A DNA stretch of 64,000 nucleotides from positions 399,001 through 463,000 of the forward strand of contig JAFEUB010001804.1 of the NCBI GenBank assembly GCA_024529925.1, read 5' to 3'. A program made the position numbers and the translations under genes. The notes below the pieces were generated by a model. It saw nothing but the letters and a program-made list of their open reading frames with translations. It was not told the DNA's origin and made no database searches. Position 1 is the first letter of the stretch. Every line of letters begins with the position of its first letter. Origin of the DNA: Ophthalmolycus amberensis. Lineage: Eukaryota > Chordata > Actinopteri > Perciformes > Zoarcidae. Of the stretch, positions 62,963 to 64,000 are shown piece after piece.

Positions 62963-64000
62963 ATCTACCAGGAGGTGACGATGAGAGAGGAAATCTTCCC
63001 AATCAAAGACTCTTTTTGAAAAGAATCTCAAGCAGTTTGCTCTGAAAATCTTCTGAGTGAATTAGCCAAATTGCAGATTTTTGATCCTGAAAAATGCAAT
63101 CAAAGCTCTGATTGGCTGAGCATCTAAACTTCTCCGTCTGTCTCTGAAGACGGATGCTGAATGCTAAACTTTCCTCTAAGACACGCCAGCATCCAACATA
63201 AAGGCGGAAATCATCTACAAGCAGGAAGAGATTCAAAGGACCGTTTACAAAGAATGAAGAGATAAACAGCAGCTGTGACTAAATGATTGTCTGTGATCTG
63301 TCAGTGTTGATAGTTAGTCAGGAAATGCACACAGATGCATCAAATGTATTGTTTTTCATCCCAGACAAGATGTCTGGAGCAACAACAATACAGATATGAT
63401 GTTCAACAAGTAAGAAAAACAAACTACAGAACAATAATGAGAATATTAGTTACTTTTGAGGTTGTTGAATTTTCTATTTCATCTTAAATATAAAGCACAA
63501 TAAAGAGCCATTACCTGATGCCTTGTGGAATGAAAATATAGAATGCATTCTCTCTAAAAAATACTTTAAGTTTTATAAATAATCTAATCTAATCACAGAA
63601 GTCCATGAGATTCAGTTACAATCTTCACAAAAGCTTGTAACAACCTTCTGAGCAACAAAACAACCACCACCATGGTTATTGTGGTGTCCAGACAGGGTCG
63701 GATCTCAAGTCCTTTCACACCGACACAATGGTCGCCTTGCTCATGGGCTCATTGGCAGCTCATCAGAGGATTGAATGACTCAGATTTGACTTTGGTAAAC
63801 GTGAGAGAGACATGTGTTTGTGAGACGTTCCCCGAGGAGCTCCATTCACCGTCTGACCACACGGCTCCAGTGTCCCTCCTTTTCTTTCATCCACACCTGG
63901 ACGGCTGACGTGTGGGACAAAAGCAGCCTTTCTTCCTCTCCTTCATGCTCTTTCACTCTGCCCGTCCTGGAAGACGTTACGTGAAAGCCGTCCGTGTCCT

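Overview
The window looks like nuclear genomic DNA from a teleost fish, probably an acanthomorph. The signs are one vertebrate gene with long AT-rich introns, very dense (CA)n, (GT)n and (CT)n microsatellites, long G and C homopolymers, minisatellites, and short non-autonomous DNA transposons of the kind common in fish genomes. No prokaryotic gene organisation is present.

One gene dominates. Positions 7415-45070 on the + strand hold a complete set of 17 coding exons of arhgap12 (Rho GTPase-activating protein 12). Their phases all join, and they give an 850-residue protein with the order SH3, Pro/Ser-rich linker, WW, WW-like, WW, PH, RhoGAP. The first coding exon carries the SH3 domain. It is separated by a 26.4 kb intron from the other 16 exons, which are packed into 10.5 kb (34558-45070). 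A 3' UTR runs to about 46.3 kb.

The first 1.6 kb may hold the 3' end of an unidentified gene on the same strand: two short reading frames sit behind good splice acceptors, with a poly(A)-like signal nearby. A polypurine (GA)n tract (2.75-3.14 kb) and a candidate first exon and promoter for arhgap12 (3.15-3.46 kb) follow.

The 26 kb intron holds a hAT transposon with perfect 8-bp target duplications (20790-22038), a second hAT-like element inside a (GT)n microsatellite (23781-24832), two near-identical inverted copies of an interspersed repeat (27.1 and 32.6 kb), a CpG cluster (11.3 kb), and two candidate alternative first exons. Both of those would splice in frame to exon 2.

Downstream, 46.3-64 kb shows no convincing gene. 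It contains minisatellites (23/25-bp units at 50.4-51.7 kb, 31-bp units at 57.5-58.05 kb), a (CT)n tract (60.0-60.36 kb), interspersed-repeat fragments and several unique stretches that could be conserved non-coding elements.

The most striking observation is at 40996-41729. A 68-bp tandem repeat carries the 3' splice site of arhgap12 exon 11, including its first 12 coding bases, so nine intact decoy acceptors precede the real one. The array appears to have grown between 11-bp direct repeats, one of which straddles the intron-exon boundary.
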